Below are positions 5,535-5,862 of a DNA stretch of 5,862 nucleotides, one piece after another (within the stretch, counting starts at the first letter, position 1; every line of letters starts with the position of its first letter). The stretch is from JALOOB01 sp964387985. GTDB taxonomy: Bacteria; Chloroflexota; Anaerolineae; CG2-30-64-16. The DNA lies in the NCBI GenBank assembly GCA_964387985.1, contig CAYLZG010000201.1:1-5862 (forward strand), given 5' to 3'. The translations under genes and the position numbers were made by a program. The notes beneath the pieces were generated by a model. That model was not told where the DNA came from and did no database searches. It worked only from the letters and a program-made list of their open reading frames with translations.

Positions 5535-5862
5535 TCAGGTGTGCTCCAACAGGAATACGCCTGTGGTTGACATCAGATTGGTTACCTTGAGGATGTTCAC
5601 GCGCCGGCCATTTGCCAGGTAGGCCTGGCGGGTGATGGCGATGCCATTCTTCCGGCAGAAGATGGCGAAGTCGGTGATGGTGAGGGCCTGCCAGCGCGGC
5701 TTCTCATGCCACGCCTGTGGCAGGTCCGGCGCACTTGGAATTCTTCCCGTTAGCAGCAGTTCCAACCGGCACCGCCAATATCCCCAGTTCGGGAAGCTTA
5801 CTACTGCGGCCCGGCCGACCCGCAGCATCTCCTTCAGGATCATCGCCGGGTCGTCCAGGAAG
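5535..5862 (-). CDS. metW: Methionine biosynthesis protein MetW, C-terminal part (5' end outside window)
   Basis: The frame is open to the right edge: upstream of the ATG at 5843 it reads FLDDPA, which continues naturally into MILKEMLRVGR, so 5843 is not the true start. The visible 108 or so residues match the C-terminal half of MetW: EMLRVGR, the strand VVSFPNWGYWRCRLELLLTG, a PxAxDLPQAWHEKP-like stretch, TITDFAIFCRKNGI and a C-terminal region with NGRR. MetW is a class I SAM-methyltransferase-like protein that works with the homoserine acyltransferase MetX in methionine synthesis. The SAM-binding glycine motif would lie in the missing N-terminal half. The gene is usually placed just after metX, which would then be to the right of the window. 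It ends in TGA at 5535-5537, convergent with the transporter. Confidence 0.85.
   Translation of the reverse strand, partial: FLDDPAMILKEMLRVGRAAVVSFPNWGYWRCRLELLLTGRIPSAPDLPQAWHEKPRWQALTITDFAIFCRKNGIAITRQAYLANGRRVNILKVTNLMSTTGVFLLEHT

Noticed and set aside
5023..5622. Plus-strand open frame running from the transporter into metW
   Set aside because: Arginine-rich out-of-frame reading of the transporter gene that then runs antisense to metW; no ribosome binding site or motif.
1..5862. tRNA, rRNA, CRISPR array, insertion sequence or attachment site
   Set aside because: No spaced repeat series, no tRNA-like fold with CCA-type end, no transposase motif and no terminal inverted repeats were seen on reading both strands.

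Overview
The window looks like a piece of a GC-rich bacterial chromosome. Genes are tightly packed, there is no insertion sequence, RNA gene or CRISPR array that I can see, and composition is even throughout. A tail-anchored Ser/Thr kinase, a regulator fusing a forkhead-associated (FHA) domain to a winged helix, HemW and MetW together suggest Chloroflexota (Anaerolineae-like). That placement is an inference from gene content and protein style, not proof.

Layout. Positions 1-303 hold the C-terminal end of a membrane protein whose start lies off the left edge. A complete Hanks-type Ser/Thr kinase (358-1377, minus strand) converges on it and ends in a single C-terminal membrane anchor. A 101-base divergent region (1378-1478) follows. 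It holds a very good sigma-70 type promoter for the kinase (TTGACA, 17 bases, GATAAT) and operator-like repeats. Rightwards from there run the FHA-winged-helix regulator (1479-2138), hemW (2142-3293) and a NudC-type NADH pyrophosphatase (3297-4172). Each junction has a gap of only three bases, so these three are probably one operon. After 47 bases with a small hairpin and a -10 element very close to the start codon comes a 12-helix MFS transporter (4220-5491). The 3' part of metW enters on the minus strand from the right edge (5535-5862) and converges on the transporter gene.

How the genes may work together. The kinase and the FHA-winged-helix protein are divergent neighbours. FHA domains bind phosphothreonine, and the kinase activation loop has a T-x-T pattern. 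A plausible model is that the phosphorylated kinase, or one of its substrates, is read by the FHA domain, and the winged helix then controls the shared promoter region and the downstream operon. This resembles mycobacterial PknH-EmbR in logic but has the opposite domain order and no BTAD domain. The operon would place a heme chaperone and an NADH/NAD-cap hydrolase under phospho-signalling. This kinase/FHA/hemW/nudC module is the most interesting part of the window. The transporter and metW look like separate units.
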